From: Bradyrhizobium erythrophlei
GTDB lineage: Bacteria > Pseudomonadota > Alphaproteobacteria > Rhizobiales > Xanthobacteraceae
Assembly: GCF_900129425.1 (NCBI RefSeq)
Contig: NZ_LT670817.1
Location: forward strand, 4,030,001-4,094,000
Direction: 5' to 3'
DNA: 64,000 nucleotides
The notes below the pieces were generated by a model. The model did not search any database. It saw only the letters and a program-made list of their open reading frames with translations, and was not told where the DNA came from. The translations under genes were made by a program, and so were the position numbers. Positions 34,049 to 45,184 of this stretch are shown piece by piece; positions within the stretch are counted from its first letter, which is position 1, and each line of letters opens with the position of its first letter.

Positions 34049-35764
34049 ATGAGCAAGAACGCGAAGCGAAAGAATTCGACAGAAAATCCGATCGGCAGCT
34101 ACCGCGGCATCGGTTTCGTCCTGCTGGGAATGTCCGGAATCATCAACCTACTGGCGCTGACCGGCTCGTTCTACATGTTGCAGATCTACGACCGGGCGCT
34201 GACCAGCCACAGCATCCCGACCCTGGCGGCGCTCTCCGCGCTCGCCATCGGGCTCTATCTGTTCCAGGGCATGTTCGACATCCTGCGCTCGCAGATCCTG
34301 GTCCGCTTGGGGGCCCGCCTCGACGCCAGGCTGGCGCCCTTGGCGCACCACGTCGTCATCGAGATGGCGCGCTACGGCTACTCGACCTCCGAGGCGCTGG
34401 AGCGGGGCCGCGACGTCGATGTCGTGCGCGGCTTCCTCGGCAGCCAAGCCCCCATCGCCTTCTTCGACCTGCCATGGATGCCGCTGTTCCTCGGCTTCGT
34501 CTACCTACTCCACCCTGTGCTGGGGCTGGTCACGCTGGCCGGCGCGGTGGTCCTGATGTCGCTCACGGTGGCAACCGAACTGCTGACGCGGCGGGCCGGC
34601 AAGGAAACCCACCAGGCGGCGGTGCTGCGCTCCACGCTGGCGGATTCGCACGCGCGCAACGCCGACATCCTGCGCGCGATGGGGTTCGGCGGCCGCGCCG
34701 TGGCCCGGTTCGAAACCGCCAATGCCCGACATCTGGCGCTGCAGACCCGAACCAGCGACATCAGCGGCAGCTTCGGCGGGATGGCGAAGGTGATGCGCAT
34801 GATCCTGCAGTCGGCGCTGCTCGGGCTCGGCGCGTTCCTCACCATCAAGGGCGAACTTTCGGCGGGCGCGATCATCGCCTGCTCGGTGGCTTCGGCACGG
34901 GCGCTGGCTCCGATCGATTCAGCCATCGGCAACTGGAAGGTGATCGCCGCGGCGCGGCGCAGCTTCAATCGTCTGAAGCAGACGCTCGCAGTGGCCGATG
35001 ATGGCAGCCACGTCCTGCTGCTTCCCAAGCCCTGCGCGAGCCTCAAGGTCGAAGGCATTACCGTCGTCGCGCCCGGCAGCGGCACCGTCCTCGTCGGCGA
35101 GGTCGGCTTCGAACTCAAGGCGGGCGAGGCGCTCGGCTTGATCGGCCCCAGCGGCGGCGGCAAGACCTCGCTGGCCAAAGGTCTCGTCGGCGTCTGGCCG
35201 CTTCTCAGGGGCAAGGTCCGGCTGGACGAGGCGGATCTCGACCAGTGGCGCGCCGATGCCCTCGGCGAGCATATCGGCTACCTGCCTCAGGATGTCTCGC
35301 TGCTCGACGGCAGCATCGCCGAGAATATCTCGCGGTTCGAGACCGAGCCCGACGCCCGCAAGATCATCGCCGCGGCAAAGGCCGCCGGAATTCACGAGAT
35401 GGTCACGCGCATGCCGGACGGCTACCAGACCGAACTCGGGCCGTCGGGCACGGCGCTGTCGGCCGGCCAGCGGCAGCGTATCGGCTTGGCGCGGGCGCTC
35501 CACGGCGATCCCTTCCTCGTCGTGCTGGACGAGCCGAACTCGAACCTCGACGCGCCGGGCGAGGCGGCCCTCGGCGAGGCCATCGAAGGCGTCAAGGCGC
35601 GCGGCGGGATCGTGATCGTGATCGCGCACCGTCCGAAGGCGCTGGCGGCGGTAGACTACGTCGGCGTGGTGCAGGGCGGCAAGCTGGTCGCGTTCGGACC
35701 GAAGGACAAGGTGATCGGGGCGCCGGCGACGCCGATCCCGTTCCCCGCCGCGGCGACGGCCTGA
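34049..35764 (+). CDS. Type I secretion ABC transporter (permease-ATPase, PrtD-like)
   Basis: 571 residues. The N-terminal half is a six-helix exporter domain (GIGFVLLGMSGIINLLALTG, SFYMLQIYDRALTSHSIPTL). The ATPase domain has Walker A GPSGGGKTS near 375, the signature LSAGQRQRIGLARAL near 480 and Walker B FLVVLDEPNSNLD near 500. There is no N-terminal C39 peptidase-like domain, which places it with PrtD/AprD-type exporters. It should energise export of the flanking RTX proteins with the HlyD adaptor at 37982. The outer-membrane TolC partner is not in the window. Confidence 0.9.
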   Translation: MSKNAKRKNSTENPIGSYRGIGFVLLGMSGIINLLALTGSFYMLQIYDRALTSHSIPTLAALSALAIGLYLFQGMFDILRSQILVRLGARLDARLAPLAHHVVIEMARYGYSTSEALERGRDVDVVRGFLGSQAPIAFFDLPWMPLFLGFVYLLHPVLGLVTLAGAVVLMSLTVATELLTRRAGKETHQAAVLRSTLADSHARNADILRAMGFGGRAVARFETANARHLALQTRTSDISGSFGGMAKVMRMILQSALLGLGAFLTIKGELSAGAIIACSVASARALAPIDSAIGNWKVIAAARRSFNRLKQTLAVADDGSHVLLLPKPCASLKVEGITVVAPGSGTVLVGEVGFELKAGEALGLIGPSGGGKTSLAKGLVGVWPLLRGKVRLDEADLDQWRADALGEHIGYLPQDVSLLDGSIAENISRFETEPDARKIIAAAKAAGIHEMVTRMPDGYQTELGPSGTALSAGQRQRIGLARALHGDPFLVVLDEPNSNLDAPGEAALGEAIEGVKARGGIVIVIAHRPKALAAVDYVGVVQGGKLVAFGPKDKVIGAPATPIPFPAAATA

Positions 35765-35780
35765 TCAGCGGGAGGTAGCT

Positions 35781-37934
<2,154 letters not shown>

Positions 37935-37981
37935 ACGTGGAACCGCGGACTCGTGCCGGTTATAACAACGGAGATTGAGCG

Positions 37982-39298
37982 ATGGACCTAAAGCCCACGG
38001 AACGGGCCGCGCGCGGTGCGGACAAGTCGTTCGGCATCCGCTCGCGCGTGGCGATGGCGGCCGTTCTGGCCATCGCCCTGATCGGGGGATGCGGCGGCTG
38101 GGCGGTGCACGCCGAGCTGACCGGCGCCGTGATCGCGCAAGGCAAGGTCGCAGTCAGGAAGCAGGTCAAGCTGATCCAGCACCGCGATGGTGGCATCGTG
38201 GGCGAGATCCTGGTCGCCAACGGCGACGCCGTAAAGGCGGGCGACGTCCTCGTCAGGCTCGACGAAACCCAGACCAAGGCGGAACTCGGCGTGCTCAAGG
38301 GGCAGCGCGCGGAGCTGGAGGGCCGCAGGGCGCGGCATGTGGCCGAGCGCGACGGGGCCACGGCCATCAGGTTCGATTCCCGGTTCGAGCACGACCCGTT
38401 CACGGCGGAGATCGCGCGGGGCGAGATCCGGCTCTTCAACGAGAACGTGGCGGTGCGGGAGGCCAGGCGCGATCAGTTGTCGCTGCAAATCGCGCAGTTC
38501 GAGGAGCAGGTCCGCGGGCTGACGGCGCAACAGGAGGCCAACGCCAGCGAGCGCAAGATGGTCAAGGACGATCTCGAGCGTCTGACGCCGCTCTACAACA
38601 AGGGTTTCATAGAAATCGGAAAAATCCGCACCATGGAGCGCGATCTCGTCAAGTTAGACGGGCTTAAGGGCGAGATCGACGCCAACATCGCGCGCGTCAA
38701 GGGGCAGATCAGCGAATCGCGGATCAAGATCATCGAACTTGATCAGCAGGCGCGCACCGACGGTCAGCGGGATCTGCGCGAGGTGGATGGCAAGCTCGCG
38801 GAGCTTCAGGAGCGGATCGTCGCTTCGTTGGACCGCCTGTCGCGCATGGTGATCCGCTCGCCGATCGCCGGCACCGTCAACGAGCTCGCCGTCAACTCTG
38901 TCAACGGCGTGATCGGTCCGAAGGACACGCTGATGTCCATCGTGCCCGAAAGTGCCGACCTGGTCGTCGAAGCGAAGCTGTCGCCGACCGACATTGACCA
39001 GGCGGTGGCGGGCCAGCCCGCCCGCCTGCGCTTTTCCGCCTTTAACCAGCGGACCACGCCGGAGGTGTCGGGAATAGTCGAAACCATCGGGGCAGCAGCA
39101 ACCTTGGACCAGGCTACCGGACAGACGTACTATCTCAGCACCATCGCGATCGCGGGCGGCCAGAGACAGGTCGCGGGCAAGCCGATCGTGCCGGGAATGC
39201 CGGTCGAGATCTTCCTGACGACCGGCGACAGGACCGCATTGTCGTACCTGATCAAGCCGTTCGCGGATCAGATGATGAAATCGTTCCGGGAGGAGTAA
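37982..39298 (+). CDS. Type I secretion periplasmic adaptor (HlyD family)
   Basis: 438 residues. One transmembrane helix lies near 22-42 (AMAAVLAIALIGGCGGWAV). The lipoyl half-motif QHRDGGIVGEILVANGDAVK is followed by long coiled-coil arms (about 90-290) and a beta-barrel RSPIAGTVNELAVNSVNGVI with GPKDTLMSIVPESADLVVEA. This is the classic HlyD/PrtE arrangement linking the exporter at 34049 to an outer-membrane channel. It is 47 bp after the second RTX gene, and a weak purine run precedes its start. Confidence 0.9.
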   Translation: MDLKPTERAARGADKSFGIRSRVAMAAVLAIALIGGCGGWAVHAELTGAVIAQGKVAVRKQVKLIQHRDGGIVGEILVANGDAVKAGDVLVRLDETQTKAELGVLKGQRAELEGRRARHVAERDGATAIRFDSRFEHDPFTAEIARGEIRLFNENVAVREARRDQLSLQIAQFEEQVRGLTAQQEANASERKMVKDDLERLTPLYNKGFIEIGKIRTMERDLVKLDGLKGEIDANIARVKGQISESRIKIIELDQQARTDGQRDLREVDGKLAELQERIVASLDRLSRMVIRSPIAGTVNELAVNSVNGVIGPKDTLMSIVPESADLVVEAKLSPTDIDQAVAGQPARLRFSAFNQRTTPEVSGIVETIGAAATLDQATGQTYYLSTIAIAGGQRQVAGKPIVPGMPVEIFLTTGDRTALSYLIKPFADQMMKSFREE

Positions 39299-39321
39299 GA
39301 CATCTGCTCGCCATTATAGCA

Positions 39322-40365
39322 ATGAACTCGCCTGAGGGCGCGCGCACTTGGCCTCGCTGGCGCGGACTTGCATGGGTGCTGCTCGCGATCTGGATTCTCG
39401 CGGCGACAACTGCCCCGGCTCCCGCTGCAGAGTCGGAGGCGCCGCTCCGCCTGGGACTGCCGGTCAACTGCAGACTCGGCGAGGATTGCTTCGTCCAGCA
39501 GATGCCGGACATCGATCCCAGCGAACAGGCGCTGGATCCGCTCTGCGGGAGGGCGACGTACCAGGGCCATGATGGTTGGGACATCCGCGTGCGCTCGCTT
39601 AAGGACGTTGACCGCCCGTCGCCCGTGATCGCCATCGCCGAGGGCACCGTCGCCAGAACAAGGGACGGCGTTCCGGACCGCATCTACGACCGCGTTCAGG
39701 ACGGGGATCTCAAGGGGAAGGAATGCGGCAACGGCGTCGTCGTGGAGCACGCCGGCGGACTGGTCTCGCAGTATTGCCACCTCAAGGAAGGCAGCATCGC
39801 GGTCAGGCCGGGAACGCGCGTGGGAAAGGGCGACTCCCTCGGCTCGATCGGCGCTTCGGGGCTCGCCGAATTTCCGCACGTGCATCTGTCTGTCCGCCGC
39901 GACGGCCAGCGGCTCGAGCCGCTCACTGGACGGCTGCTCGATGCGGCGGGGGAGCAATGCGGCGACACGACGCGAAGCCTGTTCGAGCCGAGCGTTAGGG
40001 ACGCGCTCACTCGATCGACGTCGGCGATCTTGTTGATAGGGCTGACCAACGCTCCGCCCGAATCTTCGAGCCTGGTCCGCAGCGGCGATCCGCCCGTGCC
40101 GACGATATCCGAACCGGTCATCGCTTGGGTCTGGGCCATCAACGTCGAGCCGGAAAGCCTTTTCAGAATGCGTCTGGTCGATCCGGATCGAAAAACGATC
40201 TTGAACTTCGAGACAAAATCCCTTGAGGGGCGGAAGGCAACTTATGTGGCCTATGTCGGCGGAAAGCATGCGCTAAGGGAGGGGTCATATAGGCTTCAAG
40301 TTGACCTAGTCTCTGACGGTCAAAACGTAAGGTCGACGGTCCGATCGATTTTCATCGGACCATGA
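39322..40365 (+). CDS. M23 (LytM-type) zinc metallopeptidase, exported
   Basis: 347 residues with an N-terminal hydrophobic signal (about 13-36, LAWVLLAIWILAATTAPAPA). The M23 metal ligands are visible: YQGHDGWDIRV (H..D type) and PHVHLSVRRDG (HxH), with the intervening GNGVVVEHAGGLVSQYCHLK. The C-terminal 120 residues form an extra beta-rich domain. M23 enzymes cut peptidoglycan cross-links or specific proteins. Its position as the last gene of the secretion locus, 23 bp after HlyD, suggests a role in opening the wall for the secretion channel or processing the RTX products. Confidence 0.85.
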   Translation: MNSPEGARTWPRWRGLAWVLLAIWILAATTAPAPAAESEAPLRLGLPVNCRLGEDCFVQQMPDIDPSEQALDPLCGRATYQGHDGWDIRVRSLKDVDRPSPVIAIAEGTVARTRDGVPDRIYDRVQDGDLKGKECGNGVVVEHAGGLVSQYCHLKEGSIAVRPGTRVGKGDSLGSIGASGLAEFPHVHLSVRRDGQRLEPLTGRLLDAAGEQCGDTTRSLFEPSVRDALTRSTSAILLIGLTNAPPESSSLVRSGDPPVPTISEPVIAWVWAINVEPESLFRMRLVDPDRKTILNFETKSLEGRKATYVAYVGGKHALREGSYRLQVDLVSDGQNVRSTVRSIFIGP

Positions 40366-40369
40366 AAAA

Positions 40370-40393
40370 GGCGAGCGAGCTCGTAAGCTCGCC
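40370..40393 (+). terminator. Hairpin after the M23 peptidase gene
   Basis: GGCGAGC (40370-40376) pairs with GCTCGCC (40387-40393), preceded by A5 and followed, after a GGCGCGAGAC spacer, by CTTTTTG. It begins 4 bp after the stop and probably ends the secretion operon. Confidence 0.6.
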
Positions 40394-40729
40394 TATGGCG
40401 CGAGACCTTTTTGCACTCCTCTGAAGATCGTTAACGGAATAATCCAGCGTCATTGGTGTAAAGGTTTGGTGACATCCCTGATACATCAAATGACCCGTCC
40501 TTTCCTCACGACGCGTCCCGGCCGCTGGATACTGAGGAGCATCTGGGTAGCACACTCGAAACTGGCTAGTTTGGCGCATAGGTTCGAATTTTCCCGTCAC
40601 CGGAGGGATGCTCGGCTGAGGGGAAGGGGCGACAACCTGCGGGGGCCTATCGTTTGGCTCGGGGACCTGCGAAAGCGCAAGGAGCGAAACGGTAGGTAAT
40701 CTGGCCACGCGAGGGCTCATTGAACCGCC
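40394..40729. other. Spacer after the secretion operon
   Basis: No credible gene. Short frames here lack ribosome-binding sites and are Arg-rich shadows. Confidence 0.4.
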
Positions 40730-41089
40730 TCAAAAACGTGCATTCGCGGTGATCAGTCGACTGACCCGCAGCGCGTCTCCGACTGTCAATCGGCCTTCAG
40801 GCCGAATAACAATCCGCCGGCGGAGCTCGGGATAGACCGAGCCCGGGTAGTCCTCAGACGTCGGCCACTTCATGCCGCTCTGGGAGATGACGGCCGCTGT
40901 GACGAGGCTACCCCGGACACGGTCGAAACGATCGACACGTTCTCCAGCAGGTGCTCGCCGCAGGACGCAGAGATGGAAGACGGCGGCACGAATGCCGCCG
41001 CCGGAAAGCGCCAGACCGATACGATGGAGGGCCGCCTGCGCGGCGGTTTCCGCGGAGGCCTCGTCTGCATCAGTCGCTTGGTCGCCCAT
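40730..41089 (-). pseudogene. Patatin-like phospholipase, degraded N-terminal piece
   Basis: The frame begins ALHRIGLALSGGGIRAAVFH, the glycine-rich oxyanion motif of patatin-like lipases. It should continue VSTVSGGSLVTAA, the region around the catalytic Ser. Instead the frame reads APAGERVDRFDRVRG, while a neighbouring frame holds HLLENVSIVSTVSG; the original frame then resumes SLVTAAVISQSGMKWPTSED. Two compensating indels have therefore destroyed the active-site block, and the protein stops after 119 residues where the family usually has several hundred. Confidence 0.7.
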
Positions 41090-41576
41090 GCCCCTCCTAC
41101 TCGCGCCTCTCTGCGACCACGCTCATCACCGTGCGTCCAAAATCGATTCACGATTTCAAGCAAGAGCCGCGGCCATCCTGATAGGATCCAGCGGACCCGG
41201 TGTGCGCCAGCACCTACGGATTGCACATTTCGACCATCGCCCGGAGGGCAATCCCGGAATGATGGTCGGGAGTGGCTTCCTACTCCCGCACTCGCGACGG
41301 CAGCCGCGCAACCGCGGCTTGAAAAGTGCCGGGGACGGGGCTCGGCGCCCAATGAGGCCGCCACATTTGGCTATCCGTGACAGGCGCCGATTGAACAGCG
41401 GGTGACGGCCTCATGTGGAAATGCTGGGGCGAGTGCCTCGCTCCTCAGGAGCCGGGGGTTGGATACGCTGATGTGTGGCATCTTGGTTCAGTGCAATCGC
41501 AGGCCACAGAAATGGAAATGGGCCAACGGATACACTCCCACGTTAAAGGGAAGGGACCTCTCGGCTACGAATATCG
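41090..41576. other. Spacer without a supported gene
   Basis: A 61-codon plus-strand frame at 41413-41598 (MWKCWGECLAPQEPG...) has no ribosome-binding site and overlaps the 3' end of the SMP-30-like gene. I do not accept it. Nothing else was recognised. Confidence 0.35.
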
Positions 41577-42443
41577 TCAGCGTGTGTCGAGCCTGTAAGC
41601 GTGAACAGTGCCGTCCATCATCATCGGGATCATGATGATGCCGTCCGGCCCCACGCCGAGATCGGCGCTCCCCTTCGCGAGCGGAAGCAGGCGCGTCGGC
41701 TTGCCGTCCTTCGCAACCTGGAACAGGCCGCCGCTTACCCAGTCGGTGACAAGATAGCCGCCCTTGCCATCGGGCTCGACGCCATCGAAATTGCCGGCCG
41801 GTGTCGAGTCACCAAGAGCAGACACTTTCTTCGTCGCGAGATCGACCGCCTTCATGTGGCCGGGCACCTTGGTCGAGAAGTCCGGGGCCATCTTGCCCCA
41901 CGACGCGACCACAAGCCTCCCGTCCTCGGCGAGGAGCCCGTTCGGGTTGTCGAGCGCGTCATCCTGCATCAGGAGAGACAGCTTGCCGCCGTCGAGCACC
42001 CAAATGCTGTTTGTCACCATGTCGGATGCGTAGACCCGTCCCGTCTTGTCAGCCGCGAGGTCGTTCAAGAACTTGGATCCGGGTGCCTCGTATCGCTTGG
42101 TGATTTCGCCCTTGGCGATGTCGATTTCCGCAATCCGATCCACGTCTGCGGCGTACAGCTTGCCGTTGGCAAGCGCGAGCCCGGTCGGACTGTCGAGACC
42201 TTTGACCCACTCCATTGTCACGACCTTTCCATCCGGCCCGAGCTTTGAAATGAAGCCGTTGCCATCCTTTTTCATCGGATCGCCGTTGACGTTCGACACA
42301 TAAATGGCCCCCGCGGCTCGGTCAAAGACGACCGACTCGGGCTGCTTGAAGCCACTCGTCTCCCACAGCTTCTGAGGTTCCGCGGCGACGGCATTGAAGG
42401 TAAGCACAGCAAACACTATTACGGAGAGCTGAGTTGTCCTCAT
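41577..42443 (-). CDS. SMP-30/gluconolactonase-like beta-propeller protein, exported
   Basis: 288 residues from ATG 42443, chosen for its strong AGGAGGT ribosome-binding site. A signal peptide (about 1-20, LSVIVFAVLTFNAVAA) is followed by repeated blades: FKQPESVVFDRAAGAIYVSN, LDSPTGLALANGKLYAADV, KFLNDLAADKTGRVYASD, LDNPNGLLAEDGRLVVAS. The ND and NPNG motifs match metal-binding positions in SMP-30 lactonases. Periplasmic lactone hydrolysis or a binding-only propeller are both possible. No operon partners. Confidence 0.8.
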   Translation of the reverse strand: MRTTQLSVIVFAVLTFNAVAAEPQKLWETSGFKQPESVVFDRAAGAIYVSNVNGDPMKKDGNGFISKLGPDGKVVTMEWVKGLDSPTGLALANGKLYAADVDRIAEIDIAKGEITKRYEAPGSKFLNDLAADKTGRVYASDMVTNSIWVLDGGKLSLLMQDDALDNPNGLLAEDGRLVVASWGKMAPDFSTKVPGHMKAVDLATKKVSALGDSTPAGNFDGVEPDGKGGYLVTDWVSGGLFQVAKDGKPTRLLPLAKGSADLGVGPDGIIMIPMMMDGTVHAYRLDTR

Positions 42444-42634
42444 GGTGACCTCCTCGTGATTTCCCCCAGGAAGGAACGAGCCTGTCACGGCAGATCTTCC
42501 GCCGTTTTTCTTTTATGTCACGCACCAATTTGCTCTGACTGTGTTGGCTGCATGATGCTGGCCCAGCGCATTGGGCTGGGTCGAGCCTGTCGCGGGCGAT
42601 GTCGTTGTGACCACGGCAGACGGGACCGGCACTC

Positions 42635-42962
42635 TTACCGACGGTTCACCTTGTGACTGCGACGACCGGGACGGGCACACGCCGGCCTCTGGGCCGGCGG
42701 ACTCATGCTGCGACCTCGACGGCTTCCTGCTTCCTCAATCGCGCGCGAGTTTGCGTTTGCCCCAATGATCATTACGTCGATCCGAGCAAACTTGGTGAGT
42801 CCGCTGCGATCGGCGACGAGCATGAGCGCCCCGACCGCTGCCTGCCATTCAGGCTCTGCGGCTTCCTTTTTCGGTAGCCCAGTGATGTAGGTGGCCGCGT
42901 CATGCAATGTGACCAACATTCGTCCGTCGGGTAACTGGATGCTGCCAGCCGCGATCGGTCAC
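42635..42962 (-). pseudogene. RGW-family small gene, frameshifted copy next to an SRAP tail
   Basis: GTG at 42962 overlaps the SRAP stop (GTGA). It reads TDRGW, then a deletion of about 17 bp puts the rest in another frame: IQLPDGRMLVTLHDAATYIT, GLPKKEAAEPEWQAAVGALM and LVADRSGLTKFARIDV. The HVERVVDP segment present at 1745-2044 is missing, and the 3' flank matches 1716-1785. An ATG-initiated frame from 42919 (94 residues) remains open but lacks the RGW block. Confidence 0.65.
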
Positions 42963-43042
42963 GCGGCGGCCTTGTCTTCCTTGTCGACGCCGCGCATGAC
43001 GATCTTGAGCGCGTCGTCGGGCAGTGGTCGCTGTAAGCTGTC
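42959..43042 (-). pseudogene. SRAP C-terminal fragment cut by an insertion sequence
   Basis: Reads SLQRPLPDDALKIVMRG and DKEDKAAA then stop, matching the fragment at the window start. Upstream resemblance ends exactly at the inverted repeat of the IS481-like element at 43043, so the insertion removed or displaced the rest of the gene. Confidence 0.7.
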
Positions 43043-43054
43043 TGTACCGAAAAC

Positions 43055-43622
43055 TTAAGCACGGCCATAGTAGTAATGAAGTCTGCCCAGGATGGCGCGT
43101 GAACTGATCACACCGGTTGGCTGAACCGGGCGAGAAACCGGCGCATCCTTGTTCAACGATCGATGTGTTCTGTCGCAATTGTAGTAATCGGCGTAAGATT
43201 TTAGAATTCGACGCAAATGTATCGCGCCCAAGACAATGACGTGGTCCAAACACTCGCGCCGGATCGATCCGATCAGCCGTTCGGCAAAGCCGTTCTGCCA
43301 AGGTGAGGCCGGTGCGATGGGCTTGTCCCGAATGCCCATGGCGCGCAATCGGCGTGTGACGACGGGACCATAGATGCGATCCCGGTCGCGGATCATGTAG
43401 CGCGGAGCCTCATTCCACGGGAACGCTTCTGTGATCTGGCGTGCAACCCATTCGGCGGTCGGATGTGTTGTGACGCTGATCCAGACCAGCTCTCTGCGAT
43501 CCAGCCGCACTATGATGTAGGCGTAGAGCAGATCGAAGCCGATGGTCGGCACAACGAACAGGTCCATGGCGGCAATGTCCGGCGCGTGATTACGCAGGAA
43601 GGTCCGCCATCCCTGACTGGGC
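43055..43622 (-). pseudogene. Transposase (rve integrase core), C-terminal part
   Basis: In the gene's own frame it reads PPSQGWRTFLRNHAPDIAAM, then DLFVVPTIGFDLLYAYIIV. The DDE-type core shows DRDRIYG, then SPWQNGFAERLIGSIRREC, HRSLNKDAPVSRP and the end LHYYYGRA. The N-terminal part lies at 44683-45128 on the far side of the IS30 insertion, which splits the gene after MVKRRG. Confidence 0.8.
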
Positions 43623-44682
43623 GGATGGAGTCACGTTTGAAGTGCAACGATTGATTTGAGTTTGGAGAATGCCTCGGCGGGGGTCTTGAAGTCCAGGCAT
43701 TTGCGTGGGGTGTCGTTGAGGCGCCGAACGTATCGCTTGAGTGCGGCTGCCGTGATGAGCTTGAGGTCAGTTTTACGTGGCAGTGAGCGTCGTAAGCGCC
43801 CGATGGAGTTTTCCACGCCGCCTTTTTGCCAGGGACTGTGGGGATCGCAGAAGAAGGTTTGGACGCCGAGGGTTTCGTGAAGCCTGTGATGCTCGGCGAA
43901 CTCGGTTCCGTTGTCGAAGCTGATGGTTTTGCGCATCGCCTGTGGAAGCTTGCCGAGTTGGCGAGCGATGGTCCGAGCGGTAAGAACCGCTTTTCGATCG
44001 AGCGGATGCTGAACCATGCTGAAGCGGGTTTGCCGTTCCTGGAGAACCAGCAACCCTTGGCCATATCGGGCGAACAGCATGAAGTCGGCTTCCCAATGGC
44101 CCGGCACCTCGCGACCTTCGACCTCGGCGGGCCGTTCGGTGATCGCGCGCCGTTGTTTGATGAAGCTGGCGGGACTGCCGCCTGGGCGTCGGCGGCGGCC
44201 TCGTCTGAGTTTATGGCGCGGCAGCAGGCGATGCCAATAATCCTTCTGGGCCGTACGATGATAGATGAAACGATAGATTGACTCATGGCTGATGATGACG
44301 CGACCATGCTCCAGCGCCAGTCGGCCAGCGATCTGCTCCGGGGAATGTCCCATCGCAAGGCTTTTTCCCACGCAGGCCCGTAGGTCCGGCTGGCGCGCCA
44401 GCTTGAAGCGGCCATCCTGCCGGCGCCGACGCTCGGCCAATTGCTGCGCCCGGACAGGCTCGTAGCCCCCCGCCCAGACCTTGGTGGGCCGGGAGTTGCG
44501 CTCGAATTCCCGACTGATCGTTGACGGCGACCGATCAAGCGCAGAAGCAATTTCGATTTGAGATCTACCGCCTGCATGCAGGCGGTAGATCTCAACACGC
44601 TCTTCAAGGCTGAGCTGGCCATAACATTTTCCCATCGCCACAACACCCTAGCAGGTGTTGCACTTGTGTCGTGAACCCAAGC
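43623..44682 (-). mobile_element. IS30-family insertion sequence
   Basis: The imperfect terminal repeats share TCACG....AAGTGCAAC, about 18 of 26 positions matching. The element is about 1.06 kb and carries one intact transposase. It is nested in the IS481-like transposase gene. The exact ends are uncertain by a few bases, and I could not define a target duplication. Confidence 0.75.
43631..44635 (-). CDS. IS30-family transposase
   Basis: 334 residues from ATG 44635 (MGKCYGQLSLEERVEIYRL). The N-terminal helix-turn-helix (ASALDRSPSTISREFERN) is typical of IS30. The catalytic core has VPGHWEADFML (first Asp), KTISFDNGTEFAEHHRL (second Asp) and DPHSPWQKGGVENSIGRLRR (the Glu). It looks intact, so the element may still be mobile. 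The stop codon lies within the terminal repeat. Confidence 0.9.
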   Translation of the reverse strand: MGKCYGQLSLEERVEIYRLHAGGRSQIEIASALDRSPSTISREFERNSRPTKVWAGGYEPVRAQQLAERRRRQDGRFKLARQPDLRACVGKSLAMGHSPEQIAGRLALEHGRVIISHESIYRFIYHRTAQKDYWHRLLPRHKLRRGRRRRPGGSPASFIKQRRAITERPAEVEGREVPGHWEADFMLFARYGQGLLVLQERQTRFSMVQHPLDRKAVLTARTIARQLGKLPQAMRKTISFDNGTEFAEHHRLHETLGVQTFFCDPHSPWQKGGVENSIGRLRRSLPRKTDLKLITAAALKRYVRRLNDTPRKCLDFKTPAEAFSKLKSIVALQT

Positions 44683-45128
44683 CCCCGCCGTTTGACCATG
44701 TACTTGGCGACGCTCGACTGCGCGACCTCAAACCCGAGCTTGAGCAGTTCGCCGTGAATGCGTGGCGCGCCCCAAAGCGGATTCTCCATGCTCATTTGCC
44801 GGATCAATCCGCGCAACTCCGTGGCGATCTGCGGTCGCCCTCCCAATGGGCGCGACTTCAAACGCCAGTAGCAGCGAAAGCCGGCCCGATGCCAACGAAC
44901 CAGCGTCTCGGGACGGATGACCGTGAGGACCTCCAAGATCGATGGAAACCAGCGATATAACTGAATGAAGAACCAGCGATCGCTGTTGGCGAGTTTGACG
45001 CGCCCGCGCAGCTTGCGCCGCAAAACGAGCAACTGATGTCGGAGCGCGGCATTTTCGGCCTCAAGCCGGATCTTCGACTTGCATGGCGAGGTCAAGGCGG
45101 CCAAACCGAAACACAAAAGCCAGATCAT
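44683..45128 (-). pseudogene. Transposase of the IS481-like element, N-terminal part
   Basis: MIWLLCFGLAALTSPCKSK, then LEAENAALRHQLLVLRRKLR, ETLVRWHRAGFRCYWRLKSR and HGELLKLGFEVAQSSVAKYM, ending VKRRG at the junction. The open frame runs on 25 codons into the IS30 end. It pairs with the fragment at 43055-43622. Confidence 0.8.
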
Positions 45129-45184
45129 TTCGCCAGCTTAGGCGATTCCATCATGTCATCAACCCGGATAGCGTTTTCGGTACA

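Larger units (their letters stand above)
43043..45184 (-). mobile_element. IS481-like element, interrupted by an IS30-family element
   Basis: Terminal inverted repeats TGTACCGAAAAC (43043-43054) and GTTTTCGGTACA (45173-45184) are perfect over 12 bp and start with TGT/ACA. Inside is an rve-type transposase gene split by a second insertion at about 43623-44682. Without that insertion the element would be about 1.08 kb. I see no target duplication at the ends, and the two flanks belong to unrelated genes (SRAP fragment and ABC permease), so the locus has probably rearranged. Confidence 0.75.
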
